A DNA stretch of 64,000 nucleotides from an uncultured Roseobacter sp. GTDB lineage: Bacteria > Pseudomonadota > Alphaproteobacteria > Rhodobacterales > Rhodobacteraceae. The stretch's first letter is position 1. Each line of letters begins with the position of its first letter. The position numbers were made by a program, and so were the translations under genes. The stretch lies in NCBI RefSeq assembly GCF_947495025.1, contig NZ_CANLXG010000004.1:62001-126000 (forward strand), given 5' to 3'. This document shows, one piece after another, positions 8,194-17,258 of this stretch. A model generated the notes under the pieces. It was not told where the DNA came from, did no database searches, and saw only the letters and a list, made by a program, of their open reading frames with translations.

Positions 8194-8756
8194 GTTGTAA
8201 TTGCTGCCATATCCGGACGCGGGCGTTCCGGCGGCGCTGTTGTTTCCGTCGCAATATGTACAAAACCGGCAATACGTTCGTTTGCTTCAAGGCCAAGTGC
8301 GTCGGTCATGAAGCCACGGTCATGGCTGGGCCACCCGGACAACCAGTTCGCGCCCCAGCCGGCCGCCAGAGCTGCATTCAGCAGCGAGAGACAGACCGCA
8401 CCAGCTGAATATGTCTGCTCCAGCGCCGGGATCTTTTCTGAGGGTTTCTGTACCTCGATGACAGCAACTGCCAGCAAGCCCTGATCGAACTGGTTCCTGC
8501 CTTTTGCGATCTGCTCCGCGTCCATTCCCATTGCTGCTCCCCGTGCACTGACCACGTCTGCCAGCCTGGCCATAGCGGACTGTTCGATCACTATGAACCG
8601 CCAGGGTTCAAGTTTGCCATGGTCCGGTGTGCGCGCTGCGGCCTGCAACAGAGGCGTCAGTTCCTCGGGGCCCGGCGCAGGTAACTGAAGCGTTTTGGCG
8701 GGACGCGACCGCCGTGTTTGCAGAAAGGCGGTTGCGCCGGAATTGGGTGCGGGCAT
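8178..8756 (-). CDS. Nitroreductase family protein
   Basis: A 192-residue FMN-dependent oxidoreductase of the small nitroreductase (YdjA/TdcR-like) class. The N-terminus FLQTRRSRPAKTL carries the FMN-phosphate-binding Arg residues, followed by AARTPDHGKLEPWRFIVI and the late GWGANWLSGWP segment. The ATG at 8756 is chosen because GGAG lies upstream at good spacing and family proteins start just before FLxTRRS. A GTG at 8777 that overlaps the HDAC-like stop is an alternative. Likely cotranscribed with its neighbours; the substrate is unknown. Confidence 0.88.
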   Translation of the reverse strand: MPAPNSGATAFLQTRRSRPAKTLQLPAPGPEELTPLLQAAARTPDHGKLEPWRFIVIEQSAMARLADVVSARGAAMGMDAEQIAKGRNQFDQGLLAVAVIEVQKPSEKIPALEQTYSAGAVCLSLLNAALAAGWGANWLSGWPSHDRGFMTDALGLEANERIAGFVHIATETTAPPERPRPDMAAITTWVSA

Positions 8757-8773
8757 CTTGAGACTCCGTGATG

Positions 8774-9874
8774 TCACAGCTGACTTGCGAGATAGTCAAT
8801 TTCTGCTTTGAGAAAAGCGTCAAAGCGCGGTCCGGGCTGACGGATATTCAGGGCATGTGCCATGGGATCAGGCGCTGATTTACTGCTGCCCGACAGCGCT
8901 TCGAGGGTCGCGTGACCGCAAAACGGGACATAGACCTCTGAATACCCGCCTTCGTGGACCAGTACCAGACGCCCGCTGCAAAGCTCCTCGGCGGCCTGCC
9001 GGACGCGCAGTGTCATCTGGCGGAAGGTCTCGGCAGTTGCCAGCATCCGTGCCAGCGGATCAATGGCCGAGGCGTCGAATCCGCAGGCGACAATGATGAC
9101 GTCGGGGCGGAAGGCTTCGATCTGCGGCAGTATGACTGTGTCCATCGCGTGCAGGTAGGCACTGTGCCCCGCACCGGCCGGCAGTGGCAGATTGACGTTA
9201 CAGCCGGTACCCGCGCCCCGGCCTCTGTCGGTCACGGCACCGGTATCCAGTGGATAGTTGCCTTCCTGGTGCAGTGACAGAGTCAGCACGTCATCCCGGT
9301 CATAGAAAATAGCTTCTGTGCCATTGCCGTGGTGCACATCCCAGTCCAGCACAACAAAACGCTGCGCCAGTCCTCTGGCCCGGGCGGATTCAATCGCGAT
9401 TGCGATGTTGGCCAGCAGGCAAAAGCCGTTGGGAAAGTCAGGAAGGCAGTGATGTCCGGGGGGGCGCGACAGCGAGTAGGCGTTTGTCACCGAACCGGTG
9501 AGCACGTCTTCCAGAGCGGTTTTCGCCAGCCCGGCGGACAGCGCCGCGATTTCATAACCACCGCGCGCGAAAGGCGTGGCCCGGCCTATTTCCCCGCCCC
9601 CCGCGTCTGACATTTCCCTGAAAGCGTCCAGATAGTGCGCCGGATGAACCCGCAGCAGATCTTCGCGCGTGGCCTCCGGAGCACTGCGCATCTCCAGATC
9701 GGCGGTGATGCCGGTGACATCCATCAGGTTTTTCAGGCGGCGTTTGGTTTCGGGGTTTTCGGGCAATCCGCCCGCTGCGAGCGGTTGCACATAGCCACCG
9801 AGCGGTATTGTGAAAGCGTAGTTTCCGCCCGCATGCCAGAAGCAGCGCTCGTCGTGATAGAACCCGGTTGTCAC
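8774..9874 (-). CDS. Histone-deacetylase-like amidohydrolase (acetylpolyamine/acetoin-type deacetylase family)
   Basis: A 366-residue arginase/deacetylase-fold enzyme. Zinc-site and catalytic motifs are intact: RPPGHH with the His pair at 141-142, DWDVHHGNGTE with Asp179 and His181, CGFDA with Asp267, and EGGY with Tyr311. Bacterial members act on acetylated polyamines or other small N-acetyl compounds; the exact substrate cannot be read here. It lies upstream of the nitroreductase and downstream of a VOC protein on the same strand. Confidence 0.9.
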   Translation of the reverse strand: MTTGFYHDERCFWHAGGNYAFTIPLGGYVQPLAAGGLPENPETKRRLKNLMDVTGITADLEMRSAPEATREDLLRVHPAHYLDAFREMSDAGGGEIGRATPFARGGYEIAALSAGLAKTALEDVLTGSVTNAYSLSRPPGHHCLPDFPNGFCLLANIAIAIESARARGLAQRFVVLDWDVHHGNGTEAIFYDRDDVLTLSLHQEGNYPLDTGAVTDRGRGAGTGCNVNLPLPAGAGHSAYLHAMDTVILPQIEAFRPDVIIVACGFDASAIDPLARMLATAETFRQMTLRVRQAAEELCSGRLVLVHEGGYSEVYVPFCGHATLEALSGSSKSAPDPMAHALNIRQPGPRFDAFLKAEIDYLASQL

Positions 9875-9949
9875 AGCTTTTCTCCCGCGCAGATGTTATC
9901 GCGAAACTGACTTATGGGTCCTGATTTGTCCATCGGCGCGGGACCGAAT

Positions 9950-10429
9950 TCAGGAACCTTCGCGGATAATGGCATCGACATCGAGACGGACGTTGACCAT
10001 CGCCAGAGTGCCATCTGCGCCGCGGGGCCAGTCGGCGGGCGCACGGTCACGGTAAAGCTCGACCCCGTTCCCGTCCGGATCACGCAGATAGACCGCTTCG
10101 CTGACGCCGTGATCTGCCGCGCCATCCAGAACATAACCAGCGTCAAGAACGCGCCTGATGACGGCCCCGAGAGCGGCGCGGTCCGGGTAGAGGAATGCGC
10201 TGTGATACAGACCGGTTGTTCCCTGCGCCGGGGCTGCGCCATTCTTGCTGTGCCATGTATTCAGACCGATGTGGTGGTGATACCCGCCAGCGCCCAGAAA
10301 GGCCGCCTCGTCGCCGAAACGCTGTGTCAGTTCGAATCCGAGAATGTCCCGGTAGAACTTAATTGCCCGTTCAAGGTCCGCCACTTTAAGGTGAACATGC
10401 CCGACGCTTGGGTGTGGTTGCTGGGCCAT
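9950..10429 (-). CDS. VOC-family protein (glyoxalase/catechol 2,3-dioxygenase-like)
   Basis: A 159-residue metal-dependent fold with two beta-alpha-beta-beta-beta modules. Visible features are VGHVHLKVADLERAIKFYRD at the N-terminus, the GGYHHHIGLNTW segment, and AVYLRDPDGNGVELYRDR holding the late Glu ligand. The ATG at 10429 is preceded by AAAAGGAGACC; the 69-residue upstream extension of the open frame has no family match and was not used. The CatE-like order of motifs suggests a ring-cleaving or isomerising enzyme, but activity is not proven. Confidence 0.86.
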   Translation of the reverse strand: MAQQPHPSVGHVHLKVADLERAIKFYRDILGFELTQRFGDEAAFLGAGGYHHHIGLNTWHSKNGAAPAQGTTGLYHSAFLYPDRAALGAVIRRVLDAGYVLDGAADHGVSEAVYLRDPDGNGVELYRDRAPADWPRGADGTLAMVNVRLDVDAIIREGS

Positions 10430-10620
10430 ACCGGTCTCCTTTTCAGCAAAGCTTGAAAGGAGATATTGGCTGCCGGGACCCATTGCCAGCCCCACCGCTG
10501 CGCATAATCTGTGCGCAGGCGCAAACAGTCTTTCGGCAGATTTTCGCCTTATGCGGGAGATCAGTGAGACAAAATGCGCCTGGTGTGATATTTTATCCTT
10601 TGTTCTGAGGGGGTAAGGAA

Positions 10621-11151
10621 ATGCCACGTTTCGCAAATATTCCGGCTTTGTCCAATCTGATGCAGTCGGTCACCCATTCAAAGCACACTGGCTGGGTCTC
10701 TTTGAGCGTGGCGCTTGTGCTTTGTGTCGCCGTGCTGTGGACAGCCTTCTTCTTTATCGTCGTCTCAGGCCTGATCGGTGCGGGCGCAGGAATCTGGCTC
10801 CACTACGGCCAGAACCGGGACAACCCTGTTCAGGTGCTGCGCCCTGTACGGGGGATGAAGCGTATCTGGATTGTTCTGATTGTCAGCGGTGCTGGGATTG
10901 CGTTCTCACTGAGCCTTTTCTTTTCCGGGCTTTTCACACCGGATACCCGGCCGTTTCTGTCCGGCCTCTATATGACCGCTGCAAATGGCCTGTTCTCGTT
11001 CAGCGCTGCGTTCTTTACAGCAGGCCTGCTGGTGATTGCGGACGCGCGCGACCGCATCCTCGCGTCAGATGCTGTTCAGATGCATGCCTGGCAGCAAGAC
11101 GCCCGGCCGATCGGGTTCGCGTTTCTGCTGCGCAGCCTGCGCAAGGCTTAA
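10621..11151 (+). CDS. Small polytopic membrane protein of unknown function
   Basis: A 176-residue protein with four hydrophobic helices (about residues 25-45, 47-62, 80-103 and 115-140) and short polar ends. I recognise no family. The ATG is preceded by GGGGGTAAGGAA. The gene stands alone between the divergent VOC gene and the convergent trpS, whose stop it overlaps by four bases. Confidence 0.7.
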   Translation: MPRFANIPALSNLMQSVTHSKHTGWVSLSVALVLCVAVLWTAFFFIVVSGLIGAGAGIWLHYGQNRDNPVQVLRPVRGMKRIWIVLIVSGAGIAFSLSLFFSGLFTPDTRPFLSGLYMTAANGLFSFSAAFFTAGLLVIADARDRILASDAVQMHAWQQDARPIGFAFLLRSLRKA

Positions 11152-12164
11152 CGCACCATGCCCATAATCTCGTAGGTCCGCGCCAGGACCGGCGCGGTGA
11201 TCTCGCGCGCCTGTTCCGCGCCGCGTGCCAGAATACGGTCGATCTCTGCCGGGTCAGCCATCAGTCGCGCCATCTCGCCTGAAATCGGGGACAATCTGGA
11301 AACGGCCAGCTCGGCAAGCAGCGGCTTGAAGGTCCCGAACTGCTGTCCGCCGACCTCGGCAAGCGTCTGTTCCACGGTCTGTTCGTTCAGCGCGGCGTAG
11401 ATATTCACCAGATTGCGCGCCTCGGGCCGGTCGGCAAGACCCTCGACTTCGGAGGGCAGGGCGTCGGGATCCGTTTTTGCTTTGCGGATTTTCTTTGCAA
11501 TCGTATCAGCATCATCCGTCATATTGATGCGGCTGGCGTCTGACGGATCAGATTTGGACATTTTCTTGGAGCCGTCGCGCAGGCTCATGACCCGCGTCGC
11601 AGCACCTTCAATCACCGGCTCTGTGATCGGAAAGAAATCAACACCATAGTCATGGTTGAACTTGGTCGCGATATCGCGCGTCAGCTCCAGGTGCTGTTTC
11701 TGATCCTCGCCTACAGGAACGTGCGTCGCGTGATAGATCAGGATATCTGCCGCCATCAGAGCGGGATAGCCGAACAGCCCCAGGGATACGTTCTGGGCAT
11801 TCTTGCCCGCTTTATCCTTGAACTGTGTCATGCGCTGCATCCAGCCCATGCGGGCCACACAGGAAAAGACCCAGCCCAGCTGTGCATGTTCGGGTACCTG
11901 GCTCTGATTGATCAGAATGGATTTCTCGGGTGTCAGACCTGACGCAATGAAACCTGCAGCCAGTTCACGTGTGTTGCGCGCCAGATCCGCAGGGTTCTGC
12001 CAGACGGTTACGGCGTGCAGGTCGACCATGCAGTAGATCGTTTCCATGCCTTCGTCCTGCATCTGCACAAAGCGTTTGATCGCACCGAGATAGTTGCCCA
12101 GCGTCAGACCGCCCGACGGCTGGATGCCGGAAAAGACACGCGGAGTGAATTGCGGGCTGGTCAT
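11148..12164 (-). CDS. trpS: Tryptophanyl-tRNA synthetase
   Basis: A 338-residue class I synthetase, the usual length for bacterial TrpRS. The N-terminal motif RVFSGIQPSGGLTLGNYLGA carries the HIGH-equivalent TLGN, GEDQKQHLELTRDIA is the conserved tryptophan-site helix, and KKMSKSD is the KMSKS loop. The start is on ATG beside the divergent pseudo-rhomboid gene. No leader peptide or T-box is visible upstream. Confidence 0.97.
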   Translation of the reverse strand: MTSPQFTPRVFSGIQPSGGLTLGNYLGAIKRFVQMQDEGMETIYCMVDLHAVTVWQNPADLARNTRELAAGFIASGLTPEKSILINQSQVPEHAQLGWVFSCVARMGWMQRMTQFKDKAGKNAQNVSLGLFGYPALMAADILIYHATHVPVGEDQKQHLELTRDIATKFNHDYGVDFFPITEPVIEGAATRVMSLRDGSKKMSKSDPSDASRINMTDDADTIAKKIRKAKTDPDALPSEVEGLADRPEARNLVNIYAALNEQTVEQTLAEVGGQQFGTFKPLLAELAVSRLSPISGEMARLMADPAEIDRILARGAEQAREITAPVLARTYEIMGMVR

Positions 12165-12246
12165 TCTGTAGCTCCATTCCTGGCTGGCGTTACGCGTTGG
12201 CGTGGCTTACCCATGGGGCACAGCATCGTCAAGGAATGCCGCACAG

Positions 12247-12933
12247 ATGGATGATTATCGCGAAGCCCCGCCGGTGAACCCGCTGCCGCCCGTTGTGGTG
12301 GTGCTGTTTCTCGCCATGGCGATCCCTGAGGCACTTTTTTCACTGGGAGCCTCAGGTATGCTCGGCGGACCAGAGGCGGTCGGCTGGCGGCTGGAATTCG
12401 TTCAGCGTTTTGCCTTTTCGGGCGACATCTTTGACTGGATGGTGCGCAACGGGCGGTGGCCTCCTGAACATCTGCAGCGGTTTGTGACCTACAGTTTTGT
12501 GCATTCCGGCTTCACGGCGGCGCTCTTTGCTGTCGTGCTGACGCTGGCGCTGGGCAAAATGGTGGGCGAAACGCTGGGGCAGCTGGCAGTGGTCGTTCTG
12601 TTTTTCGGAGGCGCTTTCTTCGGCGCGCTGGTTTACGGGCTCCTGCTGAATGATCCTGCATGGATCGTTGGCGGATTTCCTGCGGTCTATGGCCTGATCG
12701 GCGGATACTCCTTTGTTATGTGGCTGAAACTCAGCCTTGCGGGGGAGCAGCAGATGCGCGCGTTTTCCCTGATCGCAATGCTCATGGGGCTCCAGCTCAT
12801 CTGGGGTGTGTTTTTTGGGCCATCCACCGAATGGGTTGCTGACCTTGCGGGTTTTGCGTTTGGCTTTGTCGCCTCGGCGCTTCTGGTGCCGGGTGGAATG
12901 ACCCGGCTGATCCGCGCGCTCAGGCGGGACTGA
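12247..12933 (+). CDS. Rhomboid-fold membrane protein lacking the catalytic Ser-His dyad
   Basis: A 228-residue six-helix membrane protein related to rhomboid intramembrane proteases. The segment GGFPAVYG (142-149) aligns with the GxSGxxxG motif, placing Phe144 and Pro145 where Ser and Gly should be. VADLAGFAFGF (198-207 region) aligns with the AHxxGxxxG helix, placing Asp199 at the catalytic His. It is therefore predicted to be inactive as a protease. The ATG at 12247 gives the expected N-terminus; an in-frame ATG at 12202 overlaps the trpS promoter side. Its stop abuts the murJ stop without a spacer. Confidence 0.8.
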   Translation: MDDYREAPPVNPLPPVVVVLFLAMAIPEALFSLGASGMLGGPEAVGWRLEFVQRFAFSGDIFDWMVRNGRWPPEHLQRFVTYSFVHSGFTAALFAVVLTLALGKMVGETLGQLAVVVLFFGGAFFGALVYGLLLNDPAWIVGGFPAVYGLIGGYSFVMWLKLSLAGEQQMRAFSLIAMLMGLQLIWGVFFGPSTEWVADLAGFAFGFVASALLVPGGMTRLIRALRRD

Positions 12934-14475
12934 TCAGCCGCGGCGCAGAGCGGCCCGGAACTCGGACAGCCTGAAAGCCCCGAAAAGCTGTCCCGATCCA
13001 AAGTAAACAAGCATCCCGATGCCGATCAGAACTGCAAGCGCCAGTGCCCTCCACCATGCCAGGCCAAGGAACGGGTTGAGCGCGGCTGCTGATACCCAGA
13101 GCGCTGCCGCCATCACCACCGATGCCACAACCATCCGCCAGATCCGCTGGCGGAACCTGTCGTCAAAGCGGGCAACTTCGCCATACTGGCGCGCGCCGGT
13201 CTGCAAAAGCAGCACCATGATCCATGCTGCAACGGTGGTGGCGATCGCGGGCGCCAGCCAGCCGATCACCGGCGCGAGACCTATTGCAAGAACGGCATTG
13301 ATCACCATCGAGACGACCGCGTAATGAAAAGGTCTCCGGGTGTCTTCGCGCGCAAAGTAAAGCGGTTGAAGGATTTTCTGCAGCACAAAGGCCGGCAGGC
13401 CAAGGCCATAGATCGCCACGGCGCTGGCGATAGCGGCGCTGTCATCGGTTGTGGCAGCGCCGCGCTCGAAAAGAACTGACACAAGCGGGAAGGGGATCAC
13501 AATCAGGGCAAAGGCGGCAGGGATTGTCAGAGCCAGAGAAATCTCGCCCGCCCGGCTGAGCGCGATCCGCGCACCTGTGTCGTCTTTTGACTGAAGTTTG
13601 CGCGACAGATCCGGCAACAGAACAACGCCCACCGCGATACCAACCACCCCCAGGGGCAGCTGGTAGAGACGGTCAGCGGCAAAAAGCCAGCCGACGGCCT
13701 TGTCGAAATAGCTGGCGACCTGCTGACCGACCAGCAGGTTGATCTGAACAACTCCTCCGGCGAGGGCCGCGGGGATGGCAACGCGCACCAGGTTGCGCAT
13801 CTGCGGTGTGAGACGGGGTCGCCTTATGCTGAGACGGAATCCGGCGCGGCGCACCGCGATCCAGAGCAGTCCGAACTGGGCGACGCCTGCAACCGGAATG
13901 CCCCAGATCAGCGCGCGGGCAATATCCCCGCCGGTTGTCGCGGCGACAGCCATGGCAGCGATCAGCAGGACGTTGAGCAGCACAGGTGCGGCTGCCGCAG
14001 CCGCAAAACGGCCAGAGGCGTTCAGCATGCCCGACAGCAGTGCGGCAAGTGAGATAAAGAGCACATAGGGAAAAGCTATGCGCCCGAATTCGACAGACAG
14101 GTCAAACTCTTCCTGCCCTGCAAAACCAGAGGCAATTCCATAGATCAGCCAGGGCATTGCGGCCATTGCCACAAGCGTCAGCGCGATCAGAACTGTGGTA
14201 AGCCCGGCAAAGGCGTCTGACGCGAACCCGTCGGGATCGTCCCCGCCCTCGACTTTCTTCGAGAACATCGGGACAAAGGCCATGTTGAATGCACCTTCGG
14301 CGAAAAACCGGCGGAACATATTTGGCAGTCTGAAGGCCACCACATACGCCTGGTAAAGCGGCCCGGTGCCCAGATAGGCGAGGATCATCGCGTCACGGAT
14401 AAACCCCAGTACGCGCGACATCAGCGTCCAGCCACCTACAGTGAAAAAGCCGGACATCAGGCGGATGGGCTTCAA
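12934..14475 (-). CDS. murJ: Lipid II flippase MurJ
   Basis: A 513-residue, roughly 14-helix MOP-superfamily transporter that moves lipid II across the inner membrane for peptidoglycan synthesis. Diagnostic stretches are MSRVLGFIRDAMILAYLG, FRLPNMFRRFFAEGAFN (residues about 48-64) and AFVPMFSKK. The start is TTG, whose bases overlap the glnD stop (TTGA); this gives the common family beginning MKPIRLMSGF. An internal ATG at 14457 is the alternative. Coupling to glnD is a familiar alphaproteobacterial arrangement. Confidence 0.95.
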   Translation of the reverse strand: MKPIRLMSGFFTVGGWTLMSRVLGFIRDAMILAYLGTGPLYQAYVVAFRLPNMFRRFFAEGAFNMAFVPMFSKKVEGGDDPDGFASDAFAGLTTVLIALTLVAMAAMPWLIYGIASGFAGQEEFDLSVEFGRIAFPYVLFISLAALLSGMLNASGRFAAAAAAPVLLNVLLIAAMAVAATTGGDIARALIWGIPVAGVAQFGLLWIAVRRAGFRLSIRRPRLTPQMRNLVRVAIPAALAGGVVQINLLVGQQVASYFDKAVGWLFAADRLYQLPLGVVGIAVGVVLLPDLSRKLQSKDDTGARIALSRAGEISLALTIPAAFALIVIPFPLVSVLFERGAATTDDSAAIASAVAIYGLGLPAFVLQKILQPLYFAREDTRRPFHYAVVSMVINAVLAIGLAPVIGWLAPAIATTVAAWIMVLLLQTGARQYGEVARFDDRFRQRIWRMVVASVVMAAALWVSAAALNPFLGLAWWRALALAVLIGIGMLVYFGSGQLFGAFRLSEFRAALRRG

Positions 14476-17249
14476 CTCTTCGCCCTTTCGACGCCTTCTT
14501 CGATCGCCGCACGAAGCCGCTTCTCAAGGCTGCGCTGCTTGCTTTCAGAGTGGTACTTCAGGCCGAACATATCCTTGACATAGAAGGTGTCGACCACCTG
14601 TTCGCCATAGGTCGCGATCACCGCATTGGCGATATAGACGTTTGAGGCCGCCAGCGTCCGGGCCAGGTCATAAAGCAGGCCGGGACGGTCGCGGGTGTCC
14701 ACCTCGATGATCGTGTAGATCTCGGAGCCTTCGTTGTCGAATGTGATATGCGTCGGCACCCGGAAAGCACGCTCGCGTTTCTTGACCTTGTCGCGGTCCT
14801 TGAGGGCGTCGCGCGCAACGACTTCGCCGTGCAGCGTACGCTCGATCATGCGCCGCAGACGAGGCAGGCGCGAGGCGTCATATGGGTTACCGTCTGCGTC
14901 CTGAATCCAGTAGGCGTCTGTGACAAACCCGTCTTTGGTCGTGTAGCTGCGGGCATCGACAACATTGGCGCCGACCAGCGCGAGGGCACCGGCGAGGCGG
15001 GTAAAGATGCCCGGATGATCCGCCATCACAAAACAGGCGCGTGTCGCATCACGGTCTTCATCCGGGTGAAGATCAATCCTGATCTCATCTTCTTTGATGT
15101 CGCGCAGCATCTCGGCAAAGGTGGCGTGTGCGGTGACGTGCAGACCCTGCCAGTACGGGTCATAGTGGCGGCCGGTTTCCGTCTGCAGATCCTTGCGCGG
15201 CCAGTCGCTGAGTGCCTCACGCAGAGCGCGTTTGGCCTCTGCACCGCGGTTCTCGCGGTTGAGATCCTCGAGGCCGGTTTCAAGCGCTTTGCGTGTCTGG
15301 CGGTAGAGTGCGCGGATCAGCACAGCTTTCCAGTTGTTCCAGGTATTGGGCCCGACACCACGGATGTCGCAGACCGTCAGAACACAGAGCAGGTCGAGGC
15401 GTTTTACCGTCTGTACCGCTTTGGCAAATTCGCGGACAGTACGCGGGTCTGCAATGTCGCGTTTCTGCGCCATATCAGACATCAGCAGGTGATACCGGAC
15501 CAGCCATTCGACTGTATCTGTGTCCGTCTTGCTCAGCCCCAGCCTGGGCGCAATTTTGCGCGCCATCTGCGCGCCGAGTATCGAATGGTCTTCGGGGCGC
15601 CCCTTGGCGATATCGTGCAGCAGAAGCGCTGTGTAGAGCACCTTGCGGTTCACCCCGTCCTTGAGGATGGAGGAGGCAACGGGCAGGTCTTCTTCCAGCT
15701 CACCACGTTCTATCTGGCTCAGTGTTGTGACGCACTGAATGATATGTTCGTCGACGGTGTAGGAGTGGTACATGTTGAACTGCATCATTGCGACGATGAA
15801 CTCGAACTCCGGAATAAACGTACCCAGGACGCCCAGTTCGTTCATACGCCGCAGCGCGCGTTCAGGGTTGCCGTGTTTGAGCAGAAGATCAAAGAAGATG
15901 CGTCGCGCCTCGGGTGCGTTCCGCATGTCATCATCAATCAGATCCAGGTTGGCTTTGACCAGCCGCATTGCGTCGGGGTGGATCAGCATGCCGGTCCGCA
16001 GACCTTCCTCGAAAATCCGCAACAGGTTCAGTTTGTCGGATAGAAACGCCTCATCGTCCCTGATCGCGAGCCGGTTGTGCACAACAACATATCCCGGGCG
16101 TGTGCGCGGACGCCGCCTGAAGATCCGTTCGAGCAGCGGATCTGCCTTGACGTGATCTGCTTCCATCTTGGTCAGGAAAATGCGGGTCAGGTCACCGACT
16201 TCAGTGGCATGCCTGAAAAACGCTTGCATAAAGACCTCGACACCGCGCCGGCCCGAGGTGTCTTCGTACCCCATGGCCTCCGCGACCTGGGCCTGCATGT
16301 CAAAAGTCAGCTGTTCGGTCGGGCGTCCGCTGAGCAGGTGAAGGTGACCGCGCACGGCCCAGAGAAAGTTTTCGGCCGAAACGAAATTACTGAATTCCTC
16401 GGCAGTAAACACGCCCAGACGGACCAGTTCGGCCGTGTCCTTGACGCCATGAACATATTTCGCAATCCAGTACAGGGACTGCAGGTCGCGCAGGCCGCCC
16501 TTGCCTTCCTTGACATTCGGCTCCACCACATAACGCTGGCCGTGTTTCTTGTGCCGCGTTTCGCGTTCCGCCAGTTTTGCTTCGATAAAAGCGCGTTCTG
16601 ATCCGGTGAAAAGATCGGCACGGAGCTTTTCCGCGAGCTTGTCAGCAAGGGCTTTGTCACCAGCCAGATACCGTTGTTCCAGCAGTGCTGTACGGATTGT
16701 GAAATCTTCCGCGCCCAGCCGCAGGCATTCTCTGACAGTGCGACTTGCGTGGCCGACCTTAAGCTTCAGGTCCCAGAGCATATACAGCATCGTTTCAATG
16801 ACACTCTCGGCCCAGGGGGTCATTTTGTAGGGTGTCAGAAACAACAGATCAACGTCCGAAAAGGGCGCCATTTCGCCCCGGCCATATCCGCCCACTGCGA
16901 TCAGAGACAGATGCTCACCTGCCGTCGGATTCGGGCGACGGTGCAGAACGTCGGTGGCCACCCAAAGTACGGTGCGCACCAGTTCATCCGTCAGGAACGT
17001 GTAAGCGCGCGTCATCGGACGGGCATCAAAGGGATTTTCCGCAAAGGCCGCGGCAATCGCGCGCCGGCCGGAAGTCTGTGCTTCCCGGAGAACAGTTACG
17101 GTCACGTTGCGTGTTTCAGCAGCCGAGAGTTCGGCCTCAAAAGCTTCCCGAAGCCGTGCCGTCACCCCGGCGCGATCAAACACTGCCTCCTGCGGACAGA
17201 TCAGGTCTGGTGTCTCCACAGGTATTTCCTGTGGTTCGGTCAGGGTCAT
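14472..17249 (-). CDS. glnD: Bifunctional uridylyltransferase/uridylyl-removing enzyme GlnD
   Basis: A 925-residue nitrogen sensor that uridylylates PII at low glutamine and removes UMP at high glutamine. Domains in order: nucleotidyltransferase with GGYGRGEMAPFSDVDLLFL near residue 120, the helical GlnD linker, an HD phosphohydrolase with LLLHDIAKGRPEDHS near residue 525, and two ACT domains in the last 200 residues (FTRLAGALALVGANVVDARS; RPGLLYDLARTLAASNV). All key motifs are intact. It heads the glnD-murJ pair. Confidence 0.96.
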   Translation of the reverse strand: MTLTEPQEIPVETPDLICPQEAVFDRAGVTARLREAFEAELSAAETRNVTVTVLREAQTSGRRAIAAAFAENPFDARPMTRAYTFLTDELVRTVLWVATDVLHRRPNPTAGEHLSLIAVGGYGRGEMAPFSDVDLLFLTPYKMTPWAESVIETMLYMLWDLKLKVGHASRTVRECLRLGAEDFTIRTALLEQRYLAGDKALADKLAEKLRADLFTGSERAFIEAKLAERETRHKKHGQRYVVEPNVKEGKGGLRDLQSLYWIAKYVHGVKDTAELVRLGVFTAEEFSNFVSAENFLWAVRGHLHLLSGRPTEQLTFDMQAQVAEAMGYEDTSGRRGVEVFMQAFFRHATEVGDLTRIFLTKMEADHVKADPLLERIFRRRPRTRPGYVVVHNRLAIRDDEAFLSDKLNLLRIFEEGLRTGMLIHPDAMRLVKANLDLIDDDMRNAPEARRIFFDLLLKHGNPERALRRMNELGVLGTFIPEFEFIVAMMQFNMYHSYTVDEHIIQCVTTLSQIERGELEEDLPVASSILKDGVNRKVLYTALLLHDIAKGRPEDHSILGAQMARKIAPRLGLSKTDTDTVEWLVRYHLLMSDMAQKRDIADPRTVREFAKAVQTVKRLDLLCVLTVCDIRGVGPNTWNNWKAVLIRALYRQTRKALETGLEDLNRENRGAEAKRALREALSDWPRKDLQTETGRHYDPYWQGLHVTAHATFAEMLRDIKEDEIRIDLHPDEDRDATRACFVMADHPGIFTRLAGALALVGANVVDARSYTTKDGFVTDAYWIQDADGNPYDASRLPRLRRMIERTLHGEVVARDALKDRDKVKKRERAFRVPTHITFDNEGSEIYTIIEVDTRDRPGLLYDLARTLAASNVYIANAVIATYGEQVVDTFYVKDMFGLKYHSESKQRSLEKRLRAAIEEGVERAKS

Positions 17250-17258
17250 GTCTGTGCC

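Noticed and set aside
14748..16043. Antisense frame of 431 codons in glnD
   Set aside because: Low-complexity shadow opposite intact GlnD domains; no ribosome-binding site or motif.
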